This document shows positions 12,201 through 27,200 of a stretch of DNA of 64,000 nucleotides, piece by piece. This stretch comes from Cyclina sinensis (lineage: Eukaryota > Mollusca > Bivalvia > Venerida > Veneridae). A program made the translations under genes and the position numbers. Position 1 is the stretch's first letter; each line of letters starts with the position of its first letter. The stretch is taken from contig JAAONU010000004.1 of NCBI GenBank assembly GCA_012932295.1, forward strand, positions 9,796,630-9,860,629. Reading direction: 5' to 3'. The notes below the pieces were generated by a model, which was not told where the DNA came from, ran no database searches, and was given only the letters and a program-made list of their open reading frames with translations.

Positions 12201-15200
12201 AAATACTCTTCTTAAGGTCAGTCTGATTGAAATTTATAAATAAAGAATTGAATTGTGTTTTATACGTTGATGGTGATTAGAGACTTATATACTTAAACAT
12301 TAATACATGATTGTAAACACATGATAGTGCAAAATGAAATTTGAGGATCATTAACATGGAACTTGAAGTATTATCGTGAATTTTAATTTGACCTCAAACT
12401 GTATCTAAACGATGAAGTTTTAACAGCTTGAATACTGTTTTACAAATCTTGTTTGTTTCAATTTTGTCTTTTTCACTGCAGTAACTTTGACAGAGTGCAA
12501 AGTGATTTGACGCCACAAAAACTGATTTTGAATCGACTGATTTATAACAGAAATAAGTCAAGAAAACTTACGCTTGGCTGTCAAAGTATCACGAAGTCGA
12601 TTCAGTTGACTTCTTGTCAGGTTCCGTTCTCCAACAGTTGCTGGTTTCCCTTGGTAATTGTAGGTTTCACCTTGGTCCATTCCGGCTAACATTCTGTCAA
12701 TGTCGCTACGATTGAATTGCGAGGCTAACATATCAAGAAAAAATATGGTTAGTTCGTCCTTGGTCAAATTTCGATCACCTGGTCTAGCCTCTTGTCCTTG
12801 GTCATTGTAACTTATCCCACTGTCCATTCCATCTAACATCATTTGAATTTCATCTAACGTGAAGTTTCTTCTATCAGATGAAACAGATGCTGAAATTAGA
12901 TCGATCTCTTTCGTCGACAAAAATCTGAGTTTTGATGCACAACATAAGCAAAACATCATGTATACTTAACAATAGTGGAGGCCTAGGGCGATAATTCTTT
13001 AAAATGTATTTAAATCAATGTGATGTTTCAAGACTGTATTGTAATAATTGAGGATCGTGAAAGACATAGAACAGGTATGGTTGTGAATTTTTATCTGAAC
13101 TATTAGTCAATGTGGACGATAAAGTTTGAAAGTGTGTTAACCCATGAAAGTTTGTTAACCCTGAAAGTTTGTTAACCCATGAATGTTTATAAACCCATGT
13201 ATGCTTGTTAACCCATAAAAATTTGTTAACCCATGAAAGTTTGTTAGCCCATGAAAGTTTGTAAACCCATGAACATTTAACCCATGAAAGTTTGTTAACC
13301 CTCGAAAAATCCATGAAAAATCTGTTGTGTTATCAAATTTGCCATTTTTACGATTTTGTTAGAGTGCACTAAAACGGTCGACAAATGAACAATTGATTTT
13401 GAATCGACTGATTTGTTACAGAAATCCGTCTACAATCTTACTTGTAGCTGTCAAAGTATCACGAAGTCGATTCAGTTGATTTCTTGTCAGGTTTCGTTCC
13501 CCAACTGTTGCTGGTTTCCCTTGGTAATTGTAAGCTTCACCTTGATCCATTCCGGCCAACATTCTGTCGATGTCGCTTGTATTTAATTGCGAGGCTAATA
13601 AATCAAGCAGAAATATGGTTAGTTCGTCCTTGGTCAAATTTCGATCACCTGCTTTAGCCTCTTGTCCTTTAGTATTATAAGTTACTCCATTGTCCATTCC
13701 GTCTAACATAGTTGCAATTTCCTCCAATGTGTAGTTTCTGTCAGTGTAAGTTGTCGAAACTGTAATTATGAAGTAGCACATTCTAATGATGTTTTATAGA
13801 ACATGCAAAGACAGGTTTCTTACAAGGAAATGTACATGAAAGGCATTTGTGCAGTATAACGGATTGAAATGGATTAAAGGCATTACAAGTACATACGCTT
13901 CAAATAGTTAAGCTTTCATATTTTCAAAGTAGTAACAATTAGTAATTAGTAGTAATTACATTAAAACCGTGTTAATGACGTATATGCTAGTTTTTGAAAA
14001 ATAAACGGACGTGCACATTTCATGTTAAAAGCCTCCGCATATCTTATGACATATTTTATGGAGAACAAAGCAATTGACTAAAAGTGAAGGATTTAGCCTT
14101 ACTTCTCGTCGTCAGTGTTTTAAGGAGACGAGACAGTTCTGTCTTTGTTATATTTCTATCACCAGCAGTTGCAAGTCGTCCTTGATAATTGTAGGAATCA
14201 CCTTTCCCGATTCCATCCAACATTCTTATAATATCGTCATGACTAAACATTAAAGCTAATCGATTTAACAATAAGACATTAAGTTCATCTCGTGTAAGAG
14301 TAGATTCTCCTGGTGCAGCTTCTTGGCCATTGTAATTGTACGATAACCCATTGTTCATACCGTCTAACATACTTTGGATTTCTTCTGTCGTAAAGGTTCT
14401 GTTTAAGTTAGATAGTATTCCTAAAATTACAGAACCAAAACATTCAATGTACATGTGTATCAATGATGTCTAAATATAGTGGTGTGTTGGAGAATCAAAT
14501 ACTCTTTTATCAATTTTAAAAGTCTTGTTTCCTTTAAAATGTCTAATATTTTTAAAAATTTGGTAAATTGTGAAAAAAACAAAAACAGAACTGAACTACA
14601 ACAAGTAAAAATGTTGCGTCCCTAAAAAGGGTAAGACATTCAGAAACTCAAAATTTAAAAGCCGATCCAACAGAAAAAGACATACTATCAGCTTCAAAAT
14701 CAAGCATAAGCCGATTCAAATCTTCTCGGGTCAAAGCTGGTTCTCCGGCTGTTGCAACTCGTCCTTGTTGGTTGTATTCTTGGCCTTGGTCCATTCCTGC
14801 CAACATTCTTTCGATGTCTTCTATTGTGAAATTGTTCTTATCAATTGTATACTTAGTCATATCCAGTGAAGAATTAGATATGTCTGATGTCAAATTCGTC
14901 ATAATAATTGTCGTTTGTCCGGCTGTAATGAAAACAAGAACATTAATTGTATTTGTTTCTTGTCGAAAGTAGTTACCATTTAGATCTTTATTTCATTGAA
15001 TTGATTTTGTGTATTCTGAAAACTACTGACAAAGGCCGGCTGACGCGGCGTGGGGCTGAATAGAATGCATTTATATTTCAGCCAAAGATGGCAATGGAAG
15101 GTAATGAAAATTGATCTCTGTAGGTTGTTGCGATAACTCGTAAAACGGACTTAGGAAGGTTAACGGAAGTTTTTCCATGTAATTAAATTAAATTAACTAT

Positions 15201-18200
15201 AACAGAACAAATAATTGCCGGAAAAATAACTTCATGAAATTAAACGAATTTTGATTGATTCTGACTTGTACTTTTTCGATCTTAATGGTTTGTTGTCACA
15301 GTCGTTTATCTCATAACTTAAGCAAATTCTTTTGGACTTGCAATGCTATTTACATAAGCAGCACTTCACAGACAAACATAACTCTATAAACAGGCGTTAG
15401 AAGCACAATAAATTATTCAGCAGTTGTCGTGACAGCTGAATTTTAATTGTAAGCATCTGCATGCAGTCTGAATAATGTCTATTTTACTAATGCTGGTTTA
15501 CAGCTATTTTCATAAGCAGAGGAGAAGGTTTTAGTTTTTGAAACAAATAAGAAAAAATGTAGTGACATCGCATTCGGCTATTACCGGATGAACTTCAAGC
15601 TTTATATTCGCATTCAAGTCACCGTAAATGTCCTCTTGTTGAGTGGTTATTGCAGGTCTAACTGTATGCGTATACATAAAAAGGACAGTTTACTCTTCAC
15701 GAGTGGGTGATTATTTTAAATGAAATTGGCTGCACTTGAATTAACAGTTGTTGCTGTTGCTGACGATGACGAATTCGTCCTTTTCTGTCAATATTCTTCC
15801 ATATTCTCCTTATCCTGTTGCATTCTGTGCTTCTGTTATTACTGCTGCTGTTAATGATACTGCTACTTCAACTACACATTTTGCAGTGACAAACAAATGA
15901 TTGTAAACAATAGCAGTAAATCCAAAGTAAGGATAGTAGCAGGGTAACATGTAACATAACTGATCGGGATTAATTCATAATGACAATGGTAATAAGCGGT
16001 GTAGATCTATTACCGAATGGCAATATCTTATTCTTCAGTAACGCTAACCTTTAAGTGAGTTGTATATTTTTTACGCGGAAATAGAAATACATGTAGCTAT
16101 ATGCGGTGTTACGTAACTGCTGTGTTACAAAGCTTTCCGACCCTCGTATTTTGGAATCTAGAAATTGAGTAATAAATCTAAAACAGAGACAAGCTACAGC
16201 AAATGTTTGAGCATAGATAAGCGGCAATCAAGTGTAACAAGACAGTTCTTGTTTGGAAAAAATGTTCTTTTCAAATGTTGAAGCAAAAAGGTACCGAGGA
16301 ATACACAAAATTAGTTTCAAATTGTAATCTGAAGTAAATTGTAAAGAGTGATAAGATAATCAGTGATAAAGAGATTGCAAGTTTGAAACATGCATGCAAA
16401 ATAAGCCTGGGTAAAATTAAATTCATATTTTGCATCAAATGCACATTATGCCAAATTAAATGTGTCAGAAGTATATAAAAAAAACTTGAACAATGACCTG
16501 CAAGCGTTGAATAGAATGTGAGGAGTTGCGTCTTTGTAAACGTTGGTTCTCCAGGAGACGCCTTTTGTCCATGGAAATTGTACATTATCCCTTTGTCCAT
16601 GCCGGCTAACATTCTTTTTAAATCATCTAACGTAAACTTTGCTGCTTCAACGCCAACAAGCTGCAGGTTTACTGCAAATTTAATTTGTGTTACTTCAAAA
16701 ATAAGAAGTATTAACTTTTTTCTTATTCTCTAGTAACAGAAAATGCATCTTTCTTCATTATTTCTTTTACACTGCATATTTTCGAATGCCATATGTGCAC
16801 GCACAATTACCTTCTGCCTTAGCATGAACTGGAGCATGCGCAAAAACAAGACGCTAAAACGAATATAGCGAAAATACTATCACTATTTGCGTATGATGGG
16901 TATAAAAGGCGATACAAGATGCCATACATGTAAGTTGACGATGAAAAGCAATTATAAAAGATTGGAAGAGAATAACATACATAGCCTATAGTTTATTACT
17001 GATTAGCGTGAAACTTAACCATTCACTTACTTGGATGGTCAAATTTGAAAGAATATTATAGAGGTATATTACAATACGCAGAGTTGTTAACTCTGATGAG
17101 AAATATATTGGTTTTGATGGATCATTAAAATTATATAGTTAAAATACAATTAGGTAAGTCCTAAGATGAATAAGTACACTTAAATATTCTAAAGTTAAAA
17201 GACAGATTCAAACTCTTTTGATCTCTTGAATCTTTGACCTTACTCTAAATATTAAACACTCTCTCTCTGTCTCTTTCAACAAGCACTGCACGTTACCACT
17301 GGACTGCTAATTTGCCCTTTCGACGGACTATTAGCCACAAAGCTTAGATATACATGCACAATATTTCTGTATAATGACTACATCAAATCACTTGTTGTGA
17401 CCTACCGTCATGACGACTTAACAGCTGTCGAAGTTCATCTATCGTAAGAGTTTTCTCCCCTGGAGAGGGTGGAAGGCCTTGATAGTTGTAGGATTTCCCA
17501 CCAAGAATACCTTCGATCATTCTGTTAATATCATTCTTCGAAAACTTCAAAGTGGGAAGGCCGGTTTGAGAGTCTTGAAATAAAATAGAATATTTATTTT
17601 GTGAGTTTTGCTTCTTCAATGAAATGGGTTAGCAAAAATCAATGTAAAAAGGGCCTTCTGTTATTTGTCATAACATAACAATTGGTATAGTCTATGATCA
17701 GGACATCAGGACATTCAATTCAATCATTAAAGCAAAAAAACCAAAGCAAAAGAAAAAATAACAGAATTAAAAGAGAGATTCGTTTAAACGTGTTGCACAT
17801 ACCTTCATAACTTGTATTATACTACAGATAACGACATATTATTCACCCGTGTGTAAATATAAATCACATACACTAGGAAACTCTTGTTGTGATTATCACT
17901 ACTAACTGATCAACATGTAGGCACAGAGCTTCTTTTTCTAAAAATATGTAACAAAACACGTGTGGTTCCGTAGTGTAGTGGTTATCACGCTCGCTTCACA
18001 CGCGAGAGGTCCTGGGTTCGAGCCCCAGCGGAACCATTTTTTGGAAAAGTTATAAAACACAATTGTTCCTGATTTGTTCCTCGCGTTTAGTTTTAACTAA
18101 ATATGAAATAATTTTTAACAAATCACTAAAACAACTTACTTTCTTCAACTGTTTAAAGTGTTTCAGACAGTTATGCAAAATTTTCCTTTTCATATATAGA

Positions 18201-21200
18201 TGTGTTGAATTATACCTTACTTTTACTTTCTATCCAAAATTAAAACTATATCTAATACCTAATAATTCACACTAAAGGCAAATTTATAGGACTTTAAGAT
18301 ATAAAGTAGAAAACAAATCCGTTTGAACGTTAACAAGTACCTATCAAATGACATACGTAACATAAAACATACATTATTATATGAATTATATTTAAAAATA
18401 ATTTTATAATATAAATTTACTTCTCTTTACCTAAAGCATCAAGATCTGCTAGCAATAGTTGCAGGTCCTCAGTAGTCAGAGTCTTCTCCCCTGGAGAAGC
18501 TGGGAGTCCTTGATAGTTGTACGAGTTCCCATTACGTATACCATCTATCAACTTAGTTATTTCCTCTCGAGTAAAGCTTGAAATGGAATTATTCGTTTGT
18601 CCGTCTAAAAATTAGAAAAAAACTTTTTATGACAAGATTCACCTTTTTCTTACTATCTAATATTTTAAATAAGTTTAAATAATATTCAGGTACACCATTT
18701 ATTACTTACTGTTCTAAAAATAACTATAGCATTGTAAGCTTTGTTTTCTCATCTTATCACATGAAATCGCACATAGAATTATACAATTTCTTCAGATATA
18801 TTTATAATATACTTTTCATTATAGACGTTTGCTTACGATATTTGTTTCGCTGTCTAAAATATAAAGCATAAAGACAATTAAAATTTTCTGATTTGTACCA
18901 TAGTAGAATGCTTTTCTGTTAATTTGTCCAGAAGCTAAATGTTTACCTGTGTTAGAGCCATTCTGAAGTTGTGAGATAAATGTTTACCTGTGTTAGAGGC
19001 ATTCTGAAGTTGTGAGATAAATGTTTTGAGATAAATGTCTATCTATGTTAGAAGTTGTGAGCTAAATGTTTACCTGTGTTAGAGGCATTCTGAAGCTGTG
19101 AAAGAAGTTCATTCAGTTGGTCGACAGATAGAACAGGATCACCAGTGACTGCAGGCAAACCCTCGTAATTAAACTTTTCTCCTTGTTTCATAGCTGATAT
19201 CATCCGTTCTAGATCGGACACCGTGAACTGTGCAGTCTGGTTTGGACTTCCTCCCAAACCTTAAGACAACAGTAATTCAATATTTAGACAATTTTAAGTT
19301 CATGAGTTTGCAAGGAAACAAAAAAAAACCCAGAATAACAAACAGGTTTACAATCTGTAAGCAACAGACAAAAATACTTTTCAGAAAATGGCAGAACACA
19401 GTTGTTAAAAGGGATATTCCGTAAGCAATGCTGAAACAATACCTACGCAGAAACAACATGTTGGCAGTAATCTAGTCTTTCTCTTTTGTAATTGTTCATT
19501 TTTATTTCAATATCGAAGCATAAGAGTTTAAGCTGTAATAAAAAATATAACTGAACATTTCAGAAGGTTAATTTTAATTCTGTAGTTTGTCCGGTACATA
19601 GTCTTGATGTAGTTATCACTATATACAAGGAAAACATATTTACACACCAACAGGTTGAAATTTATAAAATATCAATAAAACAATCAGGCTTTGGTTAAGT
19701 TTTCGAAGGACAACCTTACAAGCTATTCACATGCCATGAACTAAATCTTTACTATAATCGTTATATATTTACTAAAAACCTTTAAGCTGACATTTTTAAT
19801 GTTTTTTTTTAATAGTTTTATATCTGTGACAACAAACACAGAACTTCTTGGTATCTCAAGGGTGGTTGAGGAACAAAACCTAATAATAGTTTCAACTCCC
19901 TAACAGTAAACATTTTAGGACCTTTTGAGCACACAGATGGTAGTAAATGAACAGCCCTTTATCCTTTTGCTTTGGAAGCATTAAGATAATACATAATCAG
20001 GTATAGTTACCTCTTCATCAGGTACTGTAGTATACAAAAAATAACTATATAAAAATACGAATTATACCTCTTGTCCTCAAGTCGGCTAGATATTGATTAA
20101 GCACCTCCAGTGTCAGAACCTCGTCACCTGGCTGTGCAGGTAGACCTTGATAGTTGTATAATGAACCATTGTTCATTCCTTCTATCAATCTGTTTATCTC
20201 CTCAACTGTTAATGTTGTTGTCATATTGCCTACAGCAAACGAAAAACCATTTCTTTATATTAGTCTAATGTATTTTTATCTCATGTTAAATAAGCATGTA
20301 CATAGAGGAAAAAACAAGCTACGATTAACGTTCAACAAGTACCAAAAGTGTCTAGTTAACGTTACTACTCAATCCTGAAGATATTAATATAAATTATTGC
20401 TAATCGTAACTGCTATAGAAAATCATTTTTTTAAACAGGTATAAATTATAAAACCAAAAGATTTTATCTCCAATGTACTATAACTTTGTTTTCAATTGTC
20501 TCAGCATTTTAGTAAAGAAATAAGATTATAATTTTTAAGGTATACGAGAGAACCTTGAATTTCTACATGCGCTGTCAGTATAACACATTTTATCTCTATT
20601 TTCCACAAAAGTCTGAGTTTTGTTACGTAACTGTCAAAAGGGTAAGCCAAAGCAAAGAAAAGATATTAAATTACAGAAAAGCCAACGAGTTTTATTTCAT
20701 CTTATATATTATGTAAATTTATAAGCGAACGATGTTTACATCTCTACCGCTGTACATTTTTTTACAAAAATCGATATTTGCTTCTAGATTTTAATTCTTT
20801 ATTTTCTGAAGTAAATGTAGCAATTTCAGATAACATCAATTTCAGATAATATAGCCGTATCATGTCTATAGCATGCATATCTTTCAGTTATAACCGTATA
20901 TTCATATATACTCTATTTTTTAGTCTGCATTACGTGGACATACTTTAAGTTTTTAACCTTTGAAGTGAAATTTTCGTTCACAAGAATCCGTACTTTGTAC
21001 TTACTACAAAGTCTGGATCTATAATATTTTGTTTATTGTTATGTTACCGTACTGCAAACATATATGTTGATGGTGTAAATTTATTTCAATATCTAAAAAT
21101 GATTATGTGAGCATGCAAAAGCTGTCTAACAAGGTATTCTACAAACTAATTCTAACATACATGCAGAAAACACGGAATAAGTTCCAATCACTGTTCATCC

Positions 21201-24200
21201 TTTTTTCAATTTCATCACAAGTAAGTCTGATAAATATGGATATTTGTCGTTAAATGGATAATGCCATGTTGCAAAAGGAAATAAAGCTTTCTTTCATTTT
21301 AATTACTCAACACAAAGCCTAGTACTTTGTCTTTCTTACGAAATTCCGTCTGTGACAGAAAGATACTATGCAACAGGAAAAGACCGTTCAAATGCTGGGT
21401 TCAGGAAAATTAGGTGATTGTAAGATTATATATAACTGACGTGTCTTACTTGACGTTGTCCTGTTGGTGTTTGTAGTTTTCGCCATTGTGCTATTTTTAG
21501 TATCGTCTATTGTGCTTGTTGTATTGGAGACCTCTGCGGCAGGAGCTACTTCACTCTTTGTAATTTCTGTATTTTCTTTGGACCCTTTTACCTTCTGATT
21601 TTGACTGCCACTAAATATTATATTTACTGTACCTATTGAGTCTGCAAGATCTCCAATTTTCACGCTTTTTACTCCTTTGATCTTTGAAAGGACATCTACA
21701 GATTTCTTTTCTTCTTGCGTGTTATTCTTAGGCATAGGAGTAGTACCTTGATCAGTAACATTTGTCTTAGTAACAGGTGCCTCAGTTTTATAATCTACTG
21801 CTGTCTGACTATTTCTAGAAATATTCTGGGAAGAGGTGTTTTCATTTCCACTTTCAGCATTTAAAATGTTTGCATTTTGCAGGCTTGGTTCGGAGTTGTT
21901 TGCTATGGTTTCTTTTGTTTCTCCAGTAAATCCAGCAGTTGCATTCATGCCTATTGGTACTTTTTCCCCTGTTGAAAGGAAGCATTTAGAACCGCATGCA
22001 CAATTTATTATATAAAATCTAAATATCTAATCATTCATGCAAATCTAAGAGCAATATAGTCATGCACAAATTAAATATATTCTACAATTCTACGCCTGTA
22101 TGAGAAATGAAAGGTCACGGATGACTGATTATAGTGGTGTCAATGGAAAATAAGGAATGCTACGATTTAATACAAAAAATATTTAAGTGTTGAAATTAGA
22201 TTGCAAAATATCTTCCAATAAAAGATAAACTAAAATACAAGAAAATAAATAAATAACTAGATCTAGCACCTACATTTATGTAATGTTTTGATATAAGTAT
22301 CTCTTTAATAGCTGGTCTTGTAAAACAATCCATATCTCTTTTATCTAAATCTAATTGTAATGCTCATGCAATGCATACCCGTAAAAAAATAAACGATGTA
22401 CGGTTACTTACCTCTGTCCCCTTTAGCAACAAGGTTTATGTCTACCACATTTGATGCTGTAATAATTTAAAAGGGAATGACAGGAAATCAAATCGCAAAT
22501 GTAAAAGACATTGTATGTTGTAATTACAATAGTGTCTCTCAGCTAAATTGTCTACAAAGCCCAAATATGAAGCTCAGAAAAAGCAGAAAGCATCACCATA
22601 TCCAGGAATATCTATTCTTTATTTTTATTTGTTTCAAATACATTACATTTTGTCACTTATTAGTAATGTTATATGATTGTCTAGAGAAACCAGAATATGC
22701 ACTTCTTTTGTAAACAAACACAAACATTTCTCACAAGAAGAATGTTTGAAATAATAGATGACATGTTGAATATTCAGCCAGTATAACGTAACAAAGGCAT
22801 TAAAGTACAATACGAGGCAAAGTTCGTGTTAAGGAGCAATCACACCTGAGTACAGTACCTTCTCCACCACTTCCGCCAATTGTTATAACATTTTCTGAGA
22901 AAGAACTAGACTTGGAAGTTTCTGATGAAAAACTTGAACTGGATTCAATGGTCTGACCTGAACCATTTATCAGCGTGGTGGTTGATTCATTGACTCTTTC
23001 AGCGACGAATGAACGTTCTACCTTTTCTGTACTTGTTACTTTAAAATATGCAAAATATCTCAGCTTGTTGATCGTTTTAAAACGGACAAAAACTAACGGA
23101 ATACAAACAGAAACGAAGTACAGTGACAGGCATGCAAAAGAGCTAAACAAAACCAAAGCCAAATGAGAAAAAGGAACAAAACAAACACAATGAACACTAT
23201 CTTTCATCTGCGGTCAACAATTCACATACAGGATGAGAAAAACAAACAAACAAACGAAGAGGCTACATAAACAACGGAAACAGTATCAAAACCAAACAGA
23301 GATCACCAAAACTAGCAAAGACAACGATGTAAAACAACATTTAAATACTACTTTAAAAACAATGACGAAATCAACATTGAACATGCAACAAAATGACATG
23401 ACTTTCAGAAAAACTAACTGAAAAAATCCTGAAGACGGATTCTTTTGATTTTTAAAGCAAAATCGGAAACAAGTGTCATGATGTGGGTAAGACTGATACA
23501 GACAAATTGCAAACATGGAAACATAAACTCCGAAAAGTACAACAATACATTTTAACTCTGAAACATGAAGGTAATTTTAAAAACTATTTCTAGATAAGCA
23601 AGTGCTATGCATTCATCATAAAAAATATTATGACTTAACGTTCTTAAGTATAAAAACAAGCACAATATTAGACCATGGTCAGTCACGAATATATTTGTTA
23701 TACTTCACAGTTTTGTAATCATACACAATATGAAAAAAATTGTCACTTACCAGAAGATGCGTAAAAAGAATAGTTTGATTATATCATTACTGTATTTGAC
23801 ATCTTTTAATTCTTATGAGAATTTTTTAATTTACTCAGCAATTAAAAAATTCTTAAACAAATAATGTCTTTTTGGCGAATTTGTTATATAAGTTAGTTAA
23901 ATGGCCAATCGGCACCAACATAAATGTCTTTGGCCTTTAAAAAATTATGGCAAAGACGTCATAAATGATTAAACACATATCTAAAACATATACTAACATG
24001 TCGAAAACATTACAAATAAAGAATGGAACAAACACGTATATAATTAGTGAAATATTAACAGAAACACGTAATAAATTGTTAATTTTGCAAGGTAACATAC
24101 TTTAGAAACAGTTAATTCATCCTGAGTTCTTCTTCAAAGTCAAAGTCTCCCTTAAAAACTAAAATTAATGGTTTTACGTCTGTCTTTCTTTTACCACAGC

Positions 24201-27200
24201 ATTTGGAGCCATTTAACAGAACGTGCTGATGTACAACGGTAAGTTTCGTTATTGTCTTGTATGACACATCTTTGTAACTTAACTGGTAACATGTTTTAAC
24301 TGTGTTGTTCTAAAAAAACGACTTTTTACTATATACTGATAAGCATTAATTTTTACTAATTCTGCTATTAAGCGACTTGTTTACTATCTAACCATAAATT
24401 ATTCCCCCAAACATAGTCTTTACATAATGCACGTATGGAAGACATTTTAAGAAATCATCCTTGAGTTTACCTTCAATGCTTGAGCCGTTCTTTAACTGTG
24501 CCAGTAGTTCATTCAGTTGGTTCAAAGAGAGGACAGACTCCCCTGCAGAAGCCGGCAAGCCCTGGTAATTATATTCCTGTCCTTGCTGCATTCCAGCAAT
24601 CATTCGTTCTACATCAGCTAGGGTAAAATCTGCCGTCTGAACTGGCGTTCCTTTGAAAACATAATTTGCAGTCATTTTTTATATATGTAAATAGATACTG
24701 TTCAGTAGAAATATCCTACAGACTGGAAAATTAAATTCATATGTAAGTATAAACAGAAAACCATAGATGAATCTCTTATAGCTAAAACATCAAGTTTCTT
24801 ACTTAGATATAGAATTTCTTAAAATGTTTTAATCAGTTTTACCAGAGGTATAGAATCATAACAGAAGTAAAAAAAAATTTATCTTGAACGATGGATGTCG
24901 TTTTAAAGAATATCAATTTTGAGACAGATTTCTGTTGACCGTCTTAGACGGCGAAAAGTGATGTAGATGATTACCTTGAGCTTGCATGTACTTCAGGTAT
25001 TTATTTAAATCTTCGCTTGTAATTACGGGTTCCCCTGGTTGGGCCTCAAGTCCTTGGTAGTTAAAGTTTATGCCCTGGTCCATCCCGGTACGAATTCTGT
25101 TAATGTCGCTCATGGTAAAAGCGGCATTTTTCAATGGGTCAGGCAAAACTGAAAAAAATAATGTTTAGAAATAGCTACAGAAATGTATATTGACTAAAAT
25201 ATGATTAAATAATACTTCCCTTTAATCTGATCATCGAGATTTAAACAGAAATAAGAATTTTCTATACAATTAGGATAACACGTTTCTCTTTTTGCACCTT
25301 TATTTCTTTTCATGTCAAAAAAGTTGAATTCGTTTTACTTTCTTTACTAAAATTAAAAAAATACAATGCTTATATGTTATTTAAGTTTATATCTGAGTTA
25401 CAAGAGGAACTACTAAATTCAAATTAAGAACCACATGTTTTGTTCATTTCATAAAAAATAAGTACCAAAATGTTTAGGAATTTCTTTTTATTAAAAATCA
25501 CTGAAAGTTTTAGCACTAACTTTACAATGTCTACTCAGAGCGATTGATTTTATTCGAAATACAACATAAAATTCTACAACAAAGCTATAGAAATTATTCT
25601 TTATTATCACATTTTTAAAGTCTACCTTTTGTCATTAGATCTGTCATAAATTGATTTAACTGTTCCCTTGTTAGTGTTGGTTCACCAGCAGTAGCTTCAA
25701 TTCCTTGATAATTGTATTGTTTTCCATTGTCTATTCCCGTTAACATTCTTTTTATGTCATCAACTGTAAAGCGAGATGGTTCCAGTGGGGCAGTCATTCC
25801 TAGAATGCAAAAACAACAGATGAGCAATGTTATAAGAAACCATTCATCACTGTGTGCGCTCGCAAAATATTAGGCGTAAATATTGCAGATATTCAAAGTC
25901 GTAAGATATTTGCATAAAAACCCCAGAAGATAGCAAGCGATCACTATGATCATGTGAACCTAAGGTTGGTAAGTAAATTACAGAAAATGGGATTTCTACA
26001 TCACTGACCGACCATGCCTAAATAAGCTTAAACTTAAGCCATTAAATCAAAGCTCAGAAGTGTTTTAATCCCTCAGAGGATTTTTTATTACAAACATAAA
26101 ATAAGACTTTAAAAGGTGTAAGGTCTTATCATATATGAATCGGAAACTGGCTGAAATATAAAAAATGTCTTTTTTTCCATAACAAAGGCCCTTAATATTT
26201 TAGCACAGAAGTTTGTATACTGCAAATACAGGAGTGAATTTACCTTTGTTTTTCAATTCAGTCATAAACTGATTTAGTTGTTCTCTCGTGAGTGTTGGTT
26301 CCCCTGGTTGGGCCTCGACACCCTGATAGTTGTACTTAACACCATTATCCATTCCCGCCAACATTCGGAAAATATCGTCTAATGTAAATGACGGCGTTTG
26401 AAGCTGGCCTCCCATACCTGAAAATATACTTTAGCATTGATTTCGAACCTGTCTTTTTAGCATTACCAAAAGATGCAGTCAAAAACTGTTTTTGGTCGAA
26501 ATTTGAACTATCGCAACGTTTCGTCTGGGTGACTTTCGTGTGAATATGTTTTTCCCATCTGTCAGAGATTTATTGCAGTATACAGACTCAAATATATTGT
26601 ATTTAAATCCTAAAGCTAAAAGTGATACATTTTACATACATTCAGTAACTCATGCAATTTTAAAATGCAACTGTTCTTATCTACCAGATAAAGTGTAAGG
26701 GGTTAACTGAACCATATTTAGAGTAAGCTGTAAGGCATATAATTTGACTTTCCCATTAAAGTGTCCCTTTGTTCGTGAATGTTAACCGTCCAAACACAAT
26801 GAGAATCCCGTACTTACCTTTGTTTTGGAGTTCAGTCATAAACTTGTTTAGTTGTTCTCTTGTAAGGGTAGGTTCCCCGGGCTTGGCTTCAACTCCCTGA
26901 TAGTTGTAACTTAAACCGTTATCCATTCCCGCCAGCATACGGAAAATGTCGTCCAGTGTGAAAGAAGGTGTTTGAACTTTACCTCCCATCCCTGAAATCA
27001 TACTAAAGCATTGATTTCACGCCTGACATTTTAGCATTACGAGAAGATACACTGAATAATTATGTTTGAACGATATAAAAACCTTTTGTAATGTTTCAAT
27101 CTGGGTCACTTGAAATTGAATACTTTTCTAGCTTTCTGACAGAAATGAATTCTAATTCTAAAAATGTTACAACTTCTGTATTAAAAAAAACTGCACTCAG

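Noticed and set aside
18834..18860. Possible 17-base micro-exon (TTTTAG|ACAGCGAAACAAATATC|GTAAGC) on the minus strand
   Set aside because: Its length is not a multiple of three and would break the phase 1 frame used by all other exons.
22800..22858. Extension of the exon 18 frame past its donor, and upstream hydrophobic run at 23100-23207
   Set aside because: Splice acceptor at 23039-23040 and donor at 22858-22857 give a clean 180-base phase 1-1 exon; the hydrophobic run lies in the intron and is not a signal peptide of a second gene.
23735..23800. Orphan donor (TTCTG|GTAAGT) on the minus strand in the intron between exons 17 and 18
   Set aside because: No AG acceptor at a suitable distance gives an open phase 1 exon; may be a decayed exon.
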